Shown piece by piece: positions 11,939 through 27,892 of a DNA stretch of 64,000 bases. A model generated the notes under the pieces. That model did not search any database and was not told the origin of the DNA. It was given only the letters and a program-made list of their open reading frames with translations. How positions within the stretch are numbered: the first letter of the stretch is position 1; each line of letters starts with the position of its first letter. This stretch comes from Onthophagus taurus (lineage: Eukaryota; Arthropoda; Insecta; Coleoptera; Scarabaeidae), in contig NC_091970.1 of NCBI RefSeq assembly GCF_036711975.1, positions 4,161,501 through 4,225,500 of the forward strand, written 5' to 3'. The position numbers were made by a program, and so were the translations under genes.

Positions 11939-12315
11939 CTTGTTTTCATCAATTTAAGTTTAAAACTAAATTTAATTATGACATGTGTCAATGTCTTATT
12001 AAAATACAATCTAGGTGCAATCTAGGGATATTTCGATTATTAAAGAATAAAAATTTTAATTTCTCTTATTAAATCGATTAAATCAAAATTATAATTATTT
12101 AATTTAAATAACCGATTTAATTTGCAATGTATTCGTGATTTTATTGCAATAAATAATAAACAAGATTTAAAATATTTGGGGATTTTTCGTTTAAACTCGG
12201 TTTACGTTGGGTTGGGTTTTTATTAATAACGCGAAGTTAGCTGCAGAATTTGGCGGGATAGCGTCAGTTTGTTACACACTAACAAAAACGCCGAAAATTT
12301 CTTTAATTGGGTCCA
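11939..12315. promoter_or_regulatory. Head-to-head intergenic region before Caf1-55
   Basis: 377 bases separate the start codon of the unrecognised minus-strand gene from that of Caf1-55. The right part is more GC-rich (GCAGAATTTGGCGGGA near 12242) and contains GGCGGGA, an E2F-like site, which would suit a chromatin-assembly gene. The site match is seen in sequence; its use is inferred. Confidence 0.4.
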
Positions 12316-14974
<2,659 letters not shown>

Positions 14975-15164
14975 ATCCTTTTTTTTATTAAAACTTTAGT
15001 GTTTATATTTAATTTCATTTTTCCCATTAGTTTTTTTTGTCTTTCTTTTAGTTTTAGTTTAGATAATTTCGAAGTTAATATTGAGGTTAGTTTGTAATTA
15101 ATTTTAATCGAAATTTTTTCTATAATTAAAATAAAAGTGTGGATTAAAAAGACAAAATATAAAA

Positions 15165-16791
15165 TTAAATGGGATTAAAGTTCTTTTTTAAACCTTGCCA
15201 ACATTTGTAGTAATCCAAATCGAGTTTTTCGCAAGTTTTTAACCCCCATTTCGTTACGGCTAAACCGTAACAGCTTTCAAACATAAAAGCCTTTAAAAAA
15301 AGTATTTTTGTTATCATTTAAATAACATATTATTCATTTACCTGAGTTCCTTCAGCGATTCGAGTTGGTTTTAAAGCTTCTTCGCTAGCTTCAGAAAAAC
15401 ATTTAAAATCAGGGCCATGTGGTGTCATTATTGAATGTAAAGTAGCCCCACCAGGTAAAAATCCTCCCTTTTTAGCTTCGTATTGCCCCAAAATTAACCC
15501 CATAAACTCAGACATACAATTACGGTGATAATAAGGTGGTCGAAACGTGTGCTCTTGCACCGACCATCTCGGAGGGAAAATAACAAAATCAGCGATTGCT
15601 GTACCTTTCTTTTCTGATTGGCAGCTTAAAACGGTGAATATAGAGGGGTCACAATGGTCGAAAGAAACCGAATTGATCACCATGAAATTCTCCAGGTTGT
15701 ATTTATAAGGTACGTAATTCCCGTGCCAAGCAACCACATCGAACGGAGAATGATTTTGGTGGCAAATAAATAGCTTTCCTTGATATTTCGCGATAATTTC
15801 GTAATTGTCAACATCAATGTCTTCGTATAATGCTACAGGCGTTTGAAAATCTCGAGGATTTGCCAATCCGTTCGCCCCAATCGGGCCTAAATCCGGTAAA
15901 ATAAAGTGTTGCCCGAAAACTTCTAATATGTAACCTCGAGAAGGTTCGTTTACATCGATTTTAAATCGCATTCCTTGTTGGATTACAGCAATTTCATTTG
16001 GGCCCACCTCCATTTTTCCAAATTCTGTTGTTATAAATAAAACTCCACTTTGAGGAACTAAAATAGAATAAAAATTATTAAAATTAAGTTATTCATAAAG
16101 TCATAGTTATATTTAATTTAATTTTTAAATAATTTATTAATTTTACAAATGTCAAATTTGACACATTAAGTGTTAAGTAATTCAATTTTAGATGGCGCCA
16201 CTTAAATTTAATTATTTTACCAATTAAAAAATCTCCATCTGAATTGTAAAATGCGCGATTTCCCATCGATACATTACAAATATAAACGTGTATAGCCAAT
16301 CCTGATTTCATCTTAGGATCCCCGGCTCCACAAACTGTGTTTAAACCCTCAACGAAATCAATTTGATCTTTCGGAAAATCAAAAGGATTCCATCTCATCT
16401 AAAAAAAAAAAATAATTTAATCATAAAATAGATAAATATATATTATATAGATATAAATTAATACCTGATTAGGATCTGGATCTTGTTCATTCCAATCATG
16501 AGTAACATTTCCTTTCAAAAATTTTTTAAATGGAAAATGCCCCACAGATGGTCGAATTCGATAAAACCAGGTGCGCTTATTTTCGGTTCGCGGAGCCGTA
16601 AAAGCGCTCCCAGATAATTGTTCGGCGTACAACCCATAGGGGCATTTTTGTGGGCTATTTTGACCTTTCGGTAACGAATTGGGACGTCGAGGATCTTCAG
16701 ATTGAAACTCGGAATCAAATCCGTTTAAATACTACAAAGAAATCAAATTCAAACATTCCACTAAATGTGTCCTTACCTTTAACTCGTTCAT
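15165..16791 (-). CDS. hgo: Homogentisate 1,2-dioxygenase
   Basis: Five exons: 16777-16791, 16465-16731, 16221-16398, 15342-16057 and 15165-15290, GT-AG with consistent phases, 433 residues. It opens the aromatic ring of homogentisate to maleylacetoacetate in tyrosine and phenylalanine catabolism. Landmarks are MNELKYLNGF at the start, [95 protein letters not shown] and a late MTPHGPD. The HRNCMSE segment holds the His and Glu iron ligands and TPHGPD the second His ligand of the family. Length is close to the usual 438-445. The first exon carries only five codons. Intron 3 contains an AGATGGCGC motif at 16190-16198. Confidence 0.96.
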
Positions 16792-17136
16792 GTTGATGCG
16801 TTTAAATCACTTTAAAGACTGCGATTGGAAGATATAAATGGCGTGATTTCAAACAGCCAAAGACATGAACATTATTTAAATAAGAAATCTTGAAAAACCA
16901 GTATGGAAATTAAACAACAAACTTGTTTAAGTGTTATCAAGAACGTTCTATGTTAATTTAAAACCTTGTTTGGAATCTAAAAATTCTAAAAGTCATTGTA
17001 CAGAACTGGTTTGTTTGAATATATGAATTCTTTATTATGTTTATTTTACTTTATCTCACTATTACATAACCATAATTAAAAACTTGCATTCAAAAAATCT
17101 CTTTATTATTTAATTCAAAGACATCAAAATCATTTT
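16792..17136. other. Spacer between eEF1B-beta and HGO
   Basis: Holds the HGO promoter side and the 3' end of the eEF1B-beta gene, both on the minus strand. AT-rich; nothing else recognised. Confidence 0.4.
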
Positions 17137-17843
17137 TTAAATCTTATTAAAAGCGGCAATATCCACAGATTGAACAAAATCTTCAAATTCTTGAATAGTC
17201 TCTGTTAACAAATCAACAGAAACTTTTGCATCTTCAACAACACACATAATCTGCAATTTATTAATTCCATAACCAACTGGAACCAATTTAGAAGCGCCCC
17301 AAACTAACCCATCCATCTGGATCGTTCTAACTTGCGTTTCCATCGCTTTCATATCTGTCTCATCATCCCAAGGCTTCACATCCAAAACAATACTTGACTT
17401 CGCAATCAATTCTGGTTTCTTCGATTTTTTCTCGTTGTAAGCTTTGAGGCGTTCCTCGCGAATCTTCGCTGCTTCCGCGGATTCCTCTTCGTCATCAGAC
17501 CCGAAAAGATCGACGTCGTCATCATCATCGTTAGTAGTTGGTTGGGCCGTTTTCATGGGGCAAGCTCCCACCGCGAAAGTTTTACGTTCGGCTTCCGAGA
17601 ATGATTTGATGTGGTTGTACCATCTTAAAGCGTGTTGGTAAGAATCTCCGGGTGCTTTTCCAAGCGTTTTAAACGTGTCTACATCGAGTTGACTAGGAAC
17701 GAATCTAATAAGAATTCAACAAGAAAAAGTGAGGTTAGGATCATAAAATTAATTCGAATTTACCCAGAGATGTAACTTTTATCTTCCAAGAAAGTATTGA
17801 GGGCTTTCACGCCTTGTTCGGTTTTTAAATCTCCGAAAGTCAT
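17137..17843 (-). CDS. eEF1beta: Elongation factor 1-beta (eEF1B-beta)
   Basis: Two exons, 17764-17843 and 17137-17704, give 215 residues, the usual length. It is the guanine-nucleotide exchange subunit that reloads eEF1A with GTP during translation elongation. The N-terminal GST-like part includes [20 protein letters not shown] and [15 protein letters not shown]; a central acidic linker reads [20 protein letters not shown], containing the conserved DLFGSDDEE; the C-terminal exchange domain has [33 protein letters not shown] and ends [14 protein letters not shown]. It is head-to-head with the complex I 75-kDa subunit gene. Confidence 0.96.
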
Positions 17844-18337
17844 TTTTGAAAAGATTTTTAATTAAGTTTAACACGATGACACGAACCCGGCTTTTGACAG
17901 GAAAAGAAAGGGTTACGTCACGTAGATGGCGCAATAATCTTTCCGGTTTTTAATTTAATTAAAACGTATTTTAATGGATTTGTAATAAATAATAAAATGA
18001 TTTAAATCGATTTTCAATAATAATTAAATTTATTATTAAATCAATAACTCTTTATGTAATTAAATCAATACTTTTTACTTTCTCTTTCACATTTTTCAAT
18101 AGATGTCGCAAGTAATGGCTGTCAAATTTTCGGTTTTCTGACGTTTACGAAAAAAAATAATCTCATCAAAAGCAAGGTACAATTCAAATAAATCCCTTTT
18201 AATCACCTCCCTTGTTTATTTTCTTCCAACTCCCTTAATAAAACCTTTAAATCCCTTAATATATAAAAAGTTTGAGGTTATGTTAACTTTGTTACATAAT
18301 TAAAACCTATCAAAAACAACCCTTTTCAGATAAAATC
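17844..18337. promoter_or_regulatory. Head-to-head intergenic region, eEF1B-beta / ND-75
   Basis: 494 bases lie between two divergent, presumably highly expressed genes. The stretch has an AGATGGCGC motif at 17924-17932, a variant AGATGTCGC near 18102, and a GAGGTTATGTTAAC motif near 18272. A shared control region is inferred from position. Confidence 0.45.
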
Positions 18338-20686
18338 ATGCTGCGTTTAACACTAAGCAAGGCCTTAAGGGCCCCAAAACAACTGGCAGTATTAGCCCAA
18401 GGTTACGCTGATGTTGCAAAACCCCCGGAGAAAATTGAAGTATTCATCGATGATAAATCCGTGATGGTTGAGCCGGGAACCACAGTATTACAAGCCGCGG
18501 CGTTAGTTGGGGTTGAAATTCCAAGATTTTGTTATCACGAACGATTAGCTGTGGCGGGGAATTGCCGGATGTGCTTGGTGGAAGTAGAAAAATCGCCTAA
18601 ACCTGTAGCCGCTTGCGCTATGCCTGTTATGAAAGGATGGAAAGTTAAAACAAACTCAGATATGACCAGAAAAGCTCGAGAAGGCGTAATGGAATTTTTA
18701 TTAGTAAACCATCCTTTAGATTGCCCCATTTGCGATCAAGGAGGCGAATGCGATCTTCAAGACCAATCGATGGCTTTCGGCTCTGATCGTTCTCGATTCA
18801 CAGATAACGATTTCTCCGGAAAACGCGCCGTCGAAGACAAAGATATTGGCCCATTAATAAAAACAATCATGACTCGGTGCATTCATTGCACCCGATGCAT
18901 TCGATTCGCCTCCGAAGTTGCTGGAATAGACGATTTAGGAACAACGGGGCGTGGGTCTGATATGCAAGTAGGGACTTATGTAGAGAAATTTTTCTTGTCT
19001 GAGTTATCAGGGAATGTAATTGATTTATGCCCGGTTGGGGCTTTAACAAGTAAGCCTTATAGTTTTACCGCAAGACCTTGGGAAATTCGTAAAGTCGATT
19101 CAATTGATGTTTTGGACGCTTTGGGGTCAAATATCGTTGTTTCTACGCGGACGGGAGAAGTTATGCGTATTATGCCGAGAGTTAATGAAGAAATTAATGA
19201 GGAATGGTAAAAATTATTTAAAAAAAACATTTTTTTAGGTTATGTAACGTAATAATTAAATAATTATGTATACATAACCTTAAAAAAGATTATTTTTTTA
19301 GGTTATGTTTAAATAATTTTTTTTTAAAGGATTTCAGATAAATCGCGGTTTTCTTACGATGGTTTAAAGAGACAACGTTTAGTTACACCGATGCTAAAAG
19401 ATTGTTCTGGGGAATTAAAACCGGTTGATTGGGAGGCAGCTTTAATTACGGTTGCTAAACAAATCAAATTTGCAGGTTAGAATCACTTATATTTTTTATA
19501 GTTTTTTTTTAAATTCTGTTTTATAATAGGATCAAACATTGGAGCAATCGCCGGTGGTTTCGCTGATGCAGAAGCGCTCGTAGCATTAAAAGACCTTTTA
19601 AATCGTTTAGGTTCTGAAGCTTTATGCACTGAACACACTTTTCCGATGGACGGTTCTGGAACGGATATTCGTTCAAATTACCTTTTAAACACAAAAATCG
19701 CACCTGTAGAAGAAGCTGATGTTATTTTATTAGTTGGAACTAACCCGCGATTAGAAGCTCCGATTTTAAACACTCGTATTCGTAAAGGTTATATTCATAA
19801 TGAATCGGAGATTGGATTAATTGGTCCAAAAGTCGATTTGCGTTATGATTACGATTATTTAGGCGCTGAACCTAAAGTATTAGATGAATTAACAAGTGGT
19901 AAACACCCGTTTGCGAGGAAATTACAAAACGCTAAGAAACCTGTAATAATTGTTGGCTCAGAAACTTTAAAGCGTAAAGATGGAGTGGCTATTTTAGCGG
20001 CTCTTCAAGCTTTGGGTGCTCAAAGTAAAGCAGATAAAAATTGGAAGGTTGTTAACGTTTTGCATAAAGTTGCAAGTCAAGTTGCCGCTTTAGATGTAGG
20101 TTACGCCGCGGGAGTTTCGAAGATTCGTTCTAATCCCAACCTAAAAGTTCTATTTTTATTGGGAGCCGATGATAAATCTATTGACCGTTCCGATCTTCCT
20201 AAAGATTGCTTTGTGATTTACCAAGGACATCACGGCGATTATGGCGCAACAATTGCTGATGCTGTTTTACCCGGAGCTGCGTACACCGAAAAACAAGCCA
20301 CTTACGTCAACACGGAAGGAAGGGCGCAACAAACTTTACTTGCCGTGTCCCCTCCAGGCCAAGCTAGAGAAGATTGGAAAATAATTAGGGCGTTATCCGA
20401 ATTTGTTGGGGTTAAATTACCTTATGACAGTTTGGAGGAGATTCGTTATAGGTTAGAAGAGGTTTCACCACATTTAGTGAGATATGGAACAGCTGAGGAT
20501 GCAAATTTCTTCAAGCAGGCTCTCGAAATGAACAAGAAAATACAAAATAAAATCGATAATTCTCCTTTGGATGTTGAACAAAAGAAATTGGAAGATTTTT
20601 ACATGACAGATTCCATTAGTCGAGCATCCTCTACAATGGCAAAATGCGTACAAGCCGTTAAAAAACAGAAAGAATCAAAGTTTTAA
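18338..20686 (+). CDS. ND-75: NADH-ubiquinone oxidoreductase 75 kDa subunit (NDUFS1)
   Basis: Three exons: 18338-19206, 19330-19475 and 19530-20686, 723 residues, near the 727 typical of the family. It is the iron-sulfur subunit of mitochondrial complex I that carries electrons from the flavin site into the N-module chain. A mitochondrial targeting N-terminus ([20 protein letters not shown]) precedes a 2Fe-2S ferredoxin-like domain with [20 protein letters not shown]. Then come the 4Fe-4S cysteines in [20 protein letters not shown] and [24 protein letters not shown], and the molybdopterin-oxidoreductase-like C-terminal half ([43 protein letters not shown]). All cluster-ligand cysteines I would expect are present. 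Confidence 0.97.
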
Positions 20687-20973
20687 TGTTTATATTTAAC
20701 TAAGAAGGGGCTATTAATAAGAGTAAAAGATTATCAAGGAATTAAATAAGTAAAGAGGTTAAGCATTAATAAAATGATAGTCGATGGTAAATTTTTAAAT
20801 TAAGATAAAATGGATAGTTGTTTTAATTTTTGCTCTTATTTTGTATTAAAAATAAACTCTGTATTACATCGTAATTGTAAATAAAGAAAATTCAAAAAAA
20901 TAACATTTATTTTCAACAAATATGATCAAAAAGCACCTCTTCAAATACAAATAAAACATGTATAAATTTTTTT

Positions 20974-21909
20974 TTATTCTCCGATATATTTGGGTGGTCT
21001 TTTCTCATGGAAAGCATTTAAAGCCTCCGTTCTATCCTTCGTTGGGATAACCTGGGCGTAACAAGCCTCTTCAAATGATAATCCCGTGTTTAAATCAACT
21101 TCTAATCCTTTATTAATCGCTGCTTTTGCCATTCGAACACCAACGGGGCCATTTGGAACAATTTCTCTCGCAATATCTAATGATTTTTGATACGCAACAT
21201 CATCACCATCATTTTGTTTTAATGAATGATTAACGACGCCCATTTTAACAGCTTCGTCACCATCGAAAACTCGCCCGGTGTAAATTAATTCTTTAGCGAT
21301 TGACGGGTTAATTAACCTAGTTAATCGTTGAGTGCCTCCAGCTCCCGGAATAATAGCTAATTTAGTTTCAACCAAACCTAATTTAGCACTTGATGATGCA
21401 ATCCGCAAATCGCATGCTAATGCAAGTTCTAAACCTCCTCCTAAAGCGACACCATCCAAAGCAGCGATTACGGGAACTTGTAGATTATGTACAGTGTTTA
21501 TGACGCTTCTTAATTGATTGACAAACGTTTTAACTTGTTGAGGACTCATTGATAAACGTTCTTTTAAATCGGCACCAGCGCAAAACGCTCCTGGTACCAA
21601 ACTTCGGATTATTAATACCCTAAGATTACAATCCATGGAAGCTTCAAATAATTTCGATGACAATTCATTTACGAGGTTCATACTGAAGGCATTTTTCTGT
21701 TTGGGGCGATTCAATCCAAACACGGTAATTCCGCTATCTACACCTTCGAGTTTTTCAACAATCAAGTCTTTATGGGCGGCGTTACTCGCATACTTTCGAA
21801 CCATATTGGCTAAAATCGATGATTTAATGTTATTAAAGCGACGGAAAAACACCATTTTAGACACCATTGTGACACGACGAGATTTTACGAGAATTTTGGT
21901 CGAAGGCAA
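20974..21909 (-). CDS. Methylglutaconyl-CoA hydratase (AUH)
   Basis: A single uninterrupted frame of 311 residues. AUH hydrates 3-methylglutaconyl-CoA in mitochondrial leucine breakdown; vertebrate AUH also binds AU-rich RNA. The enoyl-CoA hydratase/crotonase core is clear: [39 protein letters not shown] (CoA and oxyanion region), [40 protein letters not shown] with the catalytic Glu, and the C-terminal [19 protein letters not shown]...FHEKRPP. The [11 protein letters not shown] and ACYAQxIPTKDR segments point to AUH rather than mitochondrial ECHS1. The first 45 residues are basic and hydroxylated, fitting a mitochondrial presequence; translation may start at Met1, Met15 or Met19. Head-to-head with licorne. 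Confidence 0.9.
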   Translation of the reverse strand: MPSTKILVKSRRVTMVSKMVFFRRFNNIKSSILANMVRKYASNAAHKDLIVEKLEGVDSGITVFGLNRPKQKNAFSMNLVNELSSKLFEASMDCNLRVLIIRSLVPGAFCAGADLKERLSMSPQQVKTFVNQLRSVINTVHNLQVPVIAALDGVALGGGLELALACDLRIASSSAKLGLVETKLAIIPGAGGTQRLTRLINPSIAKELIYTGRVFDGDEAVKMGVVNHSLKQNDGDDVAYQKSLDIAREIVPNGPVGVRMAKAAINKGLEVDLNTGLSFEEACYAQVIPTKDRTEALNAFHEKRPPKYIGE

Positions 21910-22642
21910 AGTACAAATGAAAATATATTAATACCACCCAGAGAGGTGCTTTTTGAAGATTATTTTTAACGTTAATTTTGATTTAGAACGATTTTAAACA
22001 TATTTTTATACGTGAAATTTCTCTAAGATGACATGTTAAAAACGAAAATAAAAACAAAAACATCTGTCAAACTTTTTTGGTCATAATAATTAATTAATTA
22101 TTATATTATTAGTAATAAAAATAAATTGAAAAAAAATAATTCATTTATTATTATTTTTTTAAAATAAATAAAATTTTATCATAAATTAATTAATTAATAA
22201 ATATTGAAATTGATATATGTTGCGTTATTTTATTGTTCATAGATGGCGCTTAATATTTAAAAAATGTTTCTAATTAATATAAATTAATTATTTATAAACA
22301 ATTAAAACTAAATTAATTTTAATCTAAAATTGTTTCTAAAAAAATTATTTATGCAAGATAAAATAAATAAATAAAAAAAAATACCTAGTACTTGAAAACG
22401 TTGATAACATTTCAAAATAAAAATCCCTAAATTTTTCCCTAACATCATTTATAGTAAAGCTTGGTGCCGTATTTTGCCCGATTTCGTATACAAATAAGGT
22501 AATTTATCGACGTTTTAAGAGTTATCATTCATATCGAAACATTTAAAAAAATTAATTCCCACTTTTCGTGGAATTATTTTTAACCCGATCCTTGTAGGGT
22601 CGGATTTTCTTCTCAATCAATTAGGTCGTAAAGCGATAAACG
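21910..22642. promoter_or_regulatory. Divergent intergenic region, AUH / licorne
   Basis: Very AT-rich 0.73-kb spacer between divergent start codons. An AGATGGCGC motif lies at 22241-22249. The right 100 bases are less AT-rich and probably include the licorne leader. Confidence 0.4.
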
Positions 22643-23903
22643 ATGGCCACCCCTAAATCGGGCAGAAAGAAACCTTTCCCAAAGATTAGTCTCAGCGTTG
22701 AAGAACCACCGAAAATGTAATTAAATCTCTCCGAATTAATAATAATAATTGTTAACATAACCTAATTTTTTTTTAATGCAGAGTTCCTCCAGCTAATTTA
22801 GATAAACGCACCACAATCACGATTGGGGATCGTACATTCGATGTTGAAGCCGATGATCTGGTGAAAACCGACGATTTAGGTCGAGGTGCTTATGGAATTG
22901 TAGAAAAAATGCGACATGTTCCGAGTGATACAATTATGGCCGTTAAACGGATTACCGCCACGGTTAATACACAAGAACAAAAACGATTACTTATGGACTT
23001 GGATATTTCAATGAGAAGTAGCGATTGTCCGTACACCGTGCAATTTTATGGGGCACTATTTCGTGAGGGTGACGTTTGGATTTGTATGGAGGTTATGGAC
23101 ACGAGTTTGGATAAATTTTATGCTAAAGTTTATAAGAATAATAGGAAAATACCTGAGGATATTTTAGGTAAATTCTATTCATTAAAAGATTTAAAAATTT
23201 TCATAATAAATAATTAATTTAGTTGAAGCGCCATCTCGCGGCAAACATCCTTTTTAAGATCTAAACAACAACATAACCTAGAAAATAATTTTTCTTTTAG
23301 GTAAAATATCAATAGCTGTAGTTAGTGCTCTTCATTACCTTTATAGTCGTCTTCGAGTGATTCATCGAGATGTAAAACCATCAAATATCTTAATTAATCG
23401 TAAAGGAGAGGTGAAAATGTGCGATTTTGGAATTAGCGGTTATCTAGTCGATTCTATAGCGAAAACGATTGATGCTGGATGTAAACCATATATGGCTGTG
23501 AGTACTTTTTAGTCCTATTTAATCAATAATAATGCATTCAATTTAGCCCGAGCGCATTGATCCACAAGGAAATCAATCGAATTACGATATACGTTCAGAC
23601 GTTTGGAGTTTTGGTATTTCCCTAATTGAATTGGGAACAGGGAAATTTCCTTACAACCAATGGGGTACCCCTTTTGAGCAATTAAAGCAAGTTGTTAAAG
23701 ATGATCCGCCCCGTTTACCCACAGACGGTGGATTCTCGGCTGAGTTACAAGACTTTATCGCAAAATGTCTTCAAAAAAAATACGTTGACCGGCCTCATTA
23801 TGAAGGACTTTTAAATCATCCTTTTTGTTTGGAACATAAAGATAAAGAGGTTGACGTTGCTTCTTTCGTGTCAGAAATACTCGATTTACCCGATAACCCG
23901 TGA
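22643..23903 (+). CDS. lic: MAP kinase kinase 3/6, licorne
   Basis: Four exons: 22643-22716, 22782-23167, 23301-23497 and 23547-23903, 337 residues. This dual-specificity kinase activates p38 MAP kinase in stress and immune signalling. The N-terminus ([20 protein letters not shown]) has the basic-hydrophobic look of a MAPK docking site. Kinase motifs in order are the glycine loop [13 protein letters not shown] with the ATP-binding Lys, [31 protein letters not shown] and YMAPERI. SIAKT holds the Ser and Thr phosphorylated by upstream kinases, exactly as in MKK3/MKK6. The domain ends near [12 protein letters not shown] and the C-terminal [13 protein letters not shown] region matches the family. 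Intron 2 carries a GCGCCATCT motif at 23228-23236. Confidence 0.95.
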
Positions 23904-24987
23904 GATTCGTGCAATATTTCTTAATTTCTTTTTTCAATTTTAATTATTGGCAGAATTATTTTAAATACGTTTAAAAACTAGTCGAGTTTTTTTTTTATTT
24001 CTTTTTATTACTTAAGATTCATCACATTAAATTCAGGTTAATTTTATTAAAAATAAAATAAGTAATTAGTAATAACGATCGATAAATAAACGAGTAATAA
24101 AGATTAAATAATAAAAGTAGAGAAAAATATTTTTATATAAATTAACTAAATATCTGTACATGTTATTTTAAAGCACAAAGAAAAAGTATGAATATAAACT
24201 TAACCAAATTAGAGTTAAACGCGGAATGTTAAAGTTAGGTTAAGGTTGAAAAAGTAGAAACTGCCAATTTTCTTTCTTTTGGAAATTAAAAGTGAATCGT
24301 TTTATTTTTTTAATTGAAATATCGCTCAAAAAGTTTATTAACCGTTAAAGAATTAAAAATGAGAATGTATTGTATCAATATGTATCGTATTAGAATATCG
24401 CACTACGAGGAATTAATTATTTCTTTTTTTTCAACATAATTAGAAGTCTATTATTATTTCGTGTTTATTAAGATATAAAAGAGAATTTAATCTCTTTATT
24501 TTGTGAAAATGATAGAAATAAATTTAAAAATATCTTAAAAAATTTTGAGGTTAGGATTTTTTTTTCATCCTAATTTCATTTCAAATCAACACAATCCCGT
24601 TTCAAATTATTAGTAGATTACTATTAACTAAGATTTAGTACTCCACTTACCCCAAATGATTATAAGACGAATAAAATTGCGTTAAATCGCATCAAATAGG
24701 GCACACACTATTTAGTTGATTTTCACTTAACCAAGTTCGAAAGTTTAGGATCCAATTTACACTCAAAATAACGTATAGGGCTTCGTATATCCCTAAAATT
24801 TAATACAACACGAAGATAACTCGAAAATGTAACCTGAAAATGTTTTGAACTTCCATACAGAGATGGCGCTGTCATATGGATTTTTTTATTAGTTGATTAA
24901 ATTAATAATTTTTAATAAATATAATCGTCATATCTTAATTAATTTATATATGCATTATTATTTTTATATATTTAATTATAATTCAAT
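23904..24987. other. Convergent 3' regions, AT-rich
   Basis: Holds the 3' ends of licorne and the SLC26 transporter gene. Many AATAAA and TTAAAA tracts; AGATGGCGC at 24861-24869. No additional coding frame recognised. Confidence 0.45.
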
Positions 24988-26965
24988 CTATTTTAAAAGA
25001 AAATTTTCCTCGCTAGTCATAACCTCAAACTCATGATCCAAACTGTCAAAATCATAAAAAATCACTTTTTGATGAATTAGAGCATCTTGTAGCTTATTTT
25101 GAACGCTCTCATTCGGTTTATAAATTAAAACTTTCCTCTTCGCATTCATAATTAACGTTTTGATTCCCTAAAATAAAAAACAAATTTTTTAAGGTTAATT
25201 TTTCCTCCACATTTACCTCCACAGCTGTAAAATCAACATCCTTAATGTTACTAAAATCCAAAATAATCGGTAACGATTTAGGTTCATTTTTAATAATTTC
25301 GGTTACATAATTAACGGCTGAAAAATAAAATCCCATTTCTAATTTGACGATAATGTAGTTCATCCCGTTTTTATCCGAATTAACGTTAAGTATGATTTTG
25401 GGTCTGCACCAAGGGACCAATAAATTTCCTGTACTAATAATTATTCCTACGAATAATCCGGTTTCAACTCCGCATGATAAACAAAGAATTAACGTTGTTG
25501 AATATGTCACTAAATCAAACTCTACGAGAAAAAAATTAATTTACACAAAATAAATTTGTTGTAAACTTACTATGTTTTGGATATAATTTAAAAACGATTT
25601 TATAATCGATCATAAAAATAACTGCAGCGATTAAAACAGCGGAAAGTGTAGCTTTCGGAATATAATAAAAATAAGGTGTTAAAAATCCCAGCGCCATCAA
25701 AATTATAGATGCTAAAAAAATTACTTAAATCCACAATCTTTTTTATTGGATGAAAATACCAGCGTAGAATCCAGCTAAAGGAGTTCTAACCCCGCTTGCA
25801 TTACTAACAGCAGATCTTGTAAAAGCTCCCGAAGCTGGAATCGCTTGAACGAAACTCCCCAACATATTCGCTAATCCTAATGTAATCATTTCTTGAGTTG
25901 CATCAACAACACCGTTTGCTTAAATAAATAAATAAATAAACATTATTTTTAATATAATATTTCCTTACAGAATGCTTTTGCGATTGCAATATTTTGTAAA
26001 ACAGCCACTAAAGGAATCACGATTGTTCCACTTCCCAAATTTAAAATCATTTCGTGCAGATTAATTGTTTGATTGTTATGGATTGTTGTGGTATTTGGAA
26101 ATGATAGCGGTGGTAATCCCGCGGGGATGTTTCCGGTTAATATAAACGGGACTCTCTTCCCATTTTGAATCATTTGGTAAGCTATCGATGAAGTTATTGC
26201 TACAATTAATCCATTTCGACTGTTTGATAATAACCACAATGCTTTTTTCCATTTTTTATTGGAAACTTTTTTTTGGCAAATATACTTAAATAGATAAATA
26301 ACTAATTAATAATAAGTTAAAACTTTTGATTAGTTTGTTAATAAGGTTGGTAGAAAATATACTTACCCTGATGATTAATAAGAAAGATGTAGCCGATAAT
26401 CCAAGTAAGAAATCAGGAATTTTTGTTTGATGCAAGTTCTGAAAAATTTTTTTATACAACTCGACCAAACCTTTACCATCGATATTAATCCCCAATAATC
26501 CTTTAATTTGGCTGGATAATATAATGATTGATGTAGCGGTTGTAAAAGCTGATGTAACAGGAGTTGAAATAAAATCGATGAGAAATCCCAACTTTAAAAC
26601 ACCCATCAAAAAAACGATTAATCCGCTTAGAAAACATAATAAAATAACATGATCGAGAGATAATCCATCGGTATATGAAAAAATTAAGATTGAAAGGAGT
26701 GATGTTGGTCCGATTGAAACTTCTTTGATTGTTCCAAAGAATACGTAAATGATCGATCCCATAAAAGCCGTATATAAACCATATTCAGGGGGAACTCCTG
26801 CTAAAGAAGCGTAAGCAATCGCTTGAGGGATCATTGTAACCCCCAAAGTTACCCCACCGATTAAATCAGCTATTAAATCGATTTTGTTGTATTTTGTGAT
26901 CCATTTTAAGATCGTAACACGATTTAATACGATGTTATTAAGGTTAATACACTTTTCTATTGGCA
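24988..26965 (-). CDS. SLC26 sulfate/anion transporter (SLC26A11-like)
   Basis: Coding exons recognised: 26367-26965, 25969-26284, 25760-25918, 25571-25711, 25217-25521 and 24988-25167, phases consistent, about 566 residues. SLC26 proteins exchange sulfate, bicarbonate or chloride across membranes. Landmarks are GGVTLGVTMIPQAIAYASLA, GVPPEYGLYTAFMGSIIYVF, FGTIKEVSIGPTSLLSILIF (the family signature), RNGLIVAITSSIAYQM, NGVVDATQEMITLGLANMLG, SFVQAIPASGAFTRSAVSNA and a C-terminal STAS domain (LPIILDFSNIKDVDFTAVEG). Similarity is best to the SLC26A11 branch. The first coding exon recognised starts with TG after an AG acceptor. If the upstream exon ends in A, as at a GTAAAG donor near 27016, the start codon is split by the intron. 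Confidence 0.85.
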
Positions 26966-27892
26966 CTAAAAGAGAAATTAATTATAATTATGTTAAAAAT
27001 CTTGTTAATACTTTACTTTTTACGCAAAAATAAAATAAAGGGGGTTTAATGACGAGAAAATATCTTAAACAACAAGTTTTATCATTGAAACTTTTTTTAT
27101 TATTAAAGAAAAGTTAACAAGATAATTAATTTTATTATTTATAATCTTTTTGTGTTATTCGCTTAAATTATAGAGATTAAGGTTATTTGTTTTACTATAT
27201 TAATTCATGGTTTAAATGGTTTGTTCAGTTTTTATTACTTTAATTACATCATTTTTCTTATAAATTAAACCATAAATAATTAATTAATCCGTTTATTAAT
27301 TTCTTTTTTCATTTTTAGGTTATAAAATAGGAATTTGTCACATTTGACAGTTCGTCTTATATTGTGGAACATCAACCAAAGGTGGCGCTAAATGTAGTTT
27401 AAAATACGAAATACTTCAAAAAATCCGTAAGTTTTTAATTTTTTTATATATAAGCTCTTTATATAAAAGTATTTATTACGTAAATTAAAATAAATACTTT
27501 ATTCAAACCACTTTTTGATAAGCACCAACTTCAGGTTGAACTGTCAAAAAAATTGAGGTTATATTAATACAAAATTTCTTCCTATAAATATATTTAAACA
27601 TTTAAAACATAAAAAATACCACCCTAAAAATCTACATAAAAATTATAAACATAGAACATACTACACAATGCGCTTTATAGCAATAAAATAAAACTAATAA
27701 TTAATTAATAACGTTAACATATTTTTCTTCCCTTAATCTTCTTTGTGTTGTTGTATTAATGTTTATATACAATTATGCTTTTCGCCTTAGTATTTTTTGC
27801 AGTAAAAATATATCTAATCTCATTATATCAGTATTTATTAATAAAAGGATAAAGAATACTTATCCCATTGAAATCCCACTATTCAAGGCGTT
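26966..27892. other. AT-rich spacer upstream of SLC26 gene
   Basis: No coding frame was found between the SLC26 5' end and the WBP2 3' end. An AGGTGGCGC motif lies at 27380-27388 and GAGGTTATATTAA near 27555. The SLC26 leader exon and promoter must lie in the left part. Confidence 0.4.
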
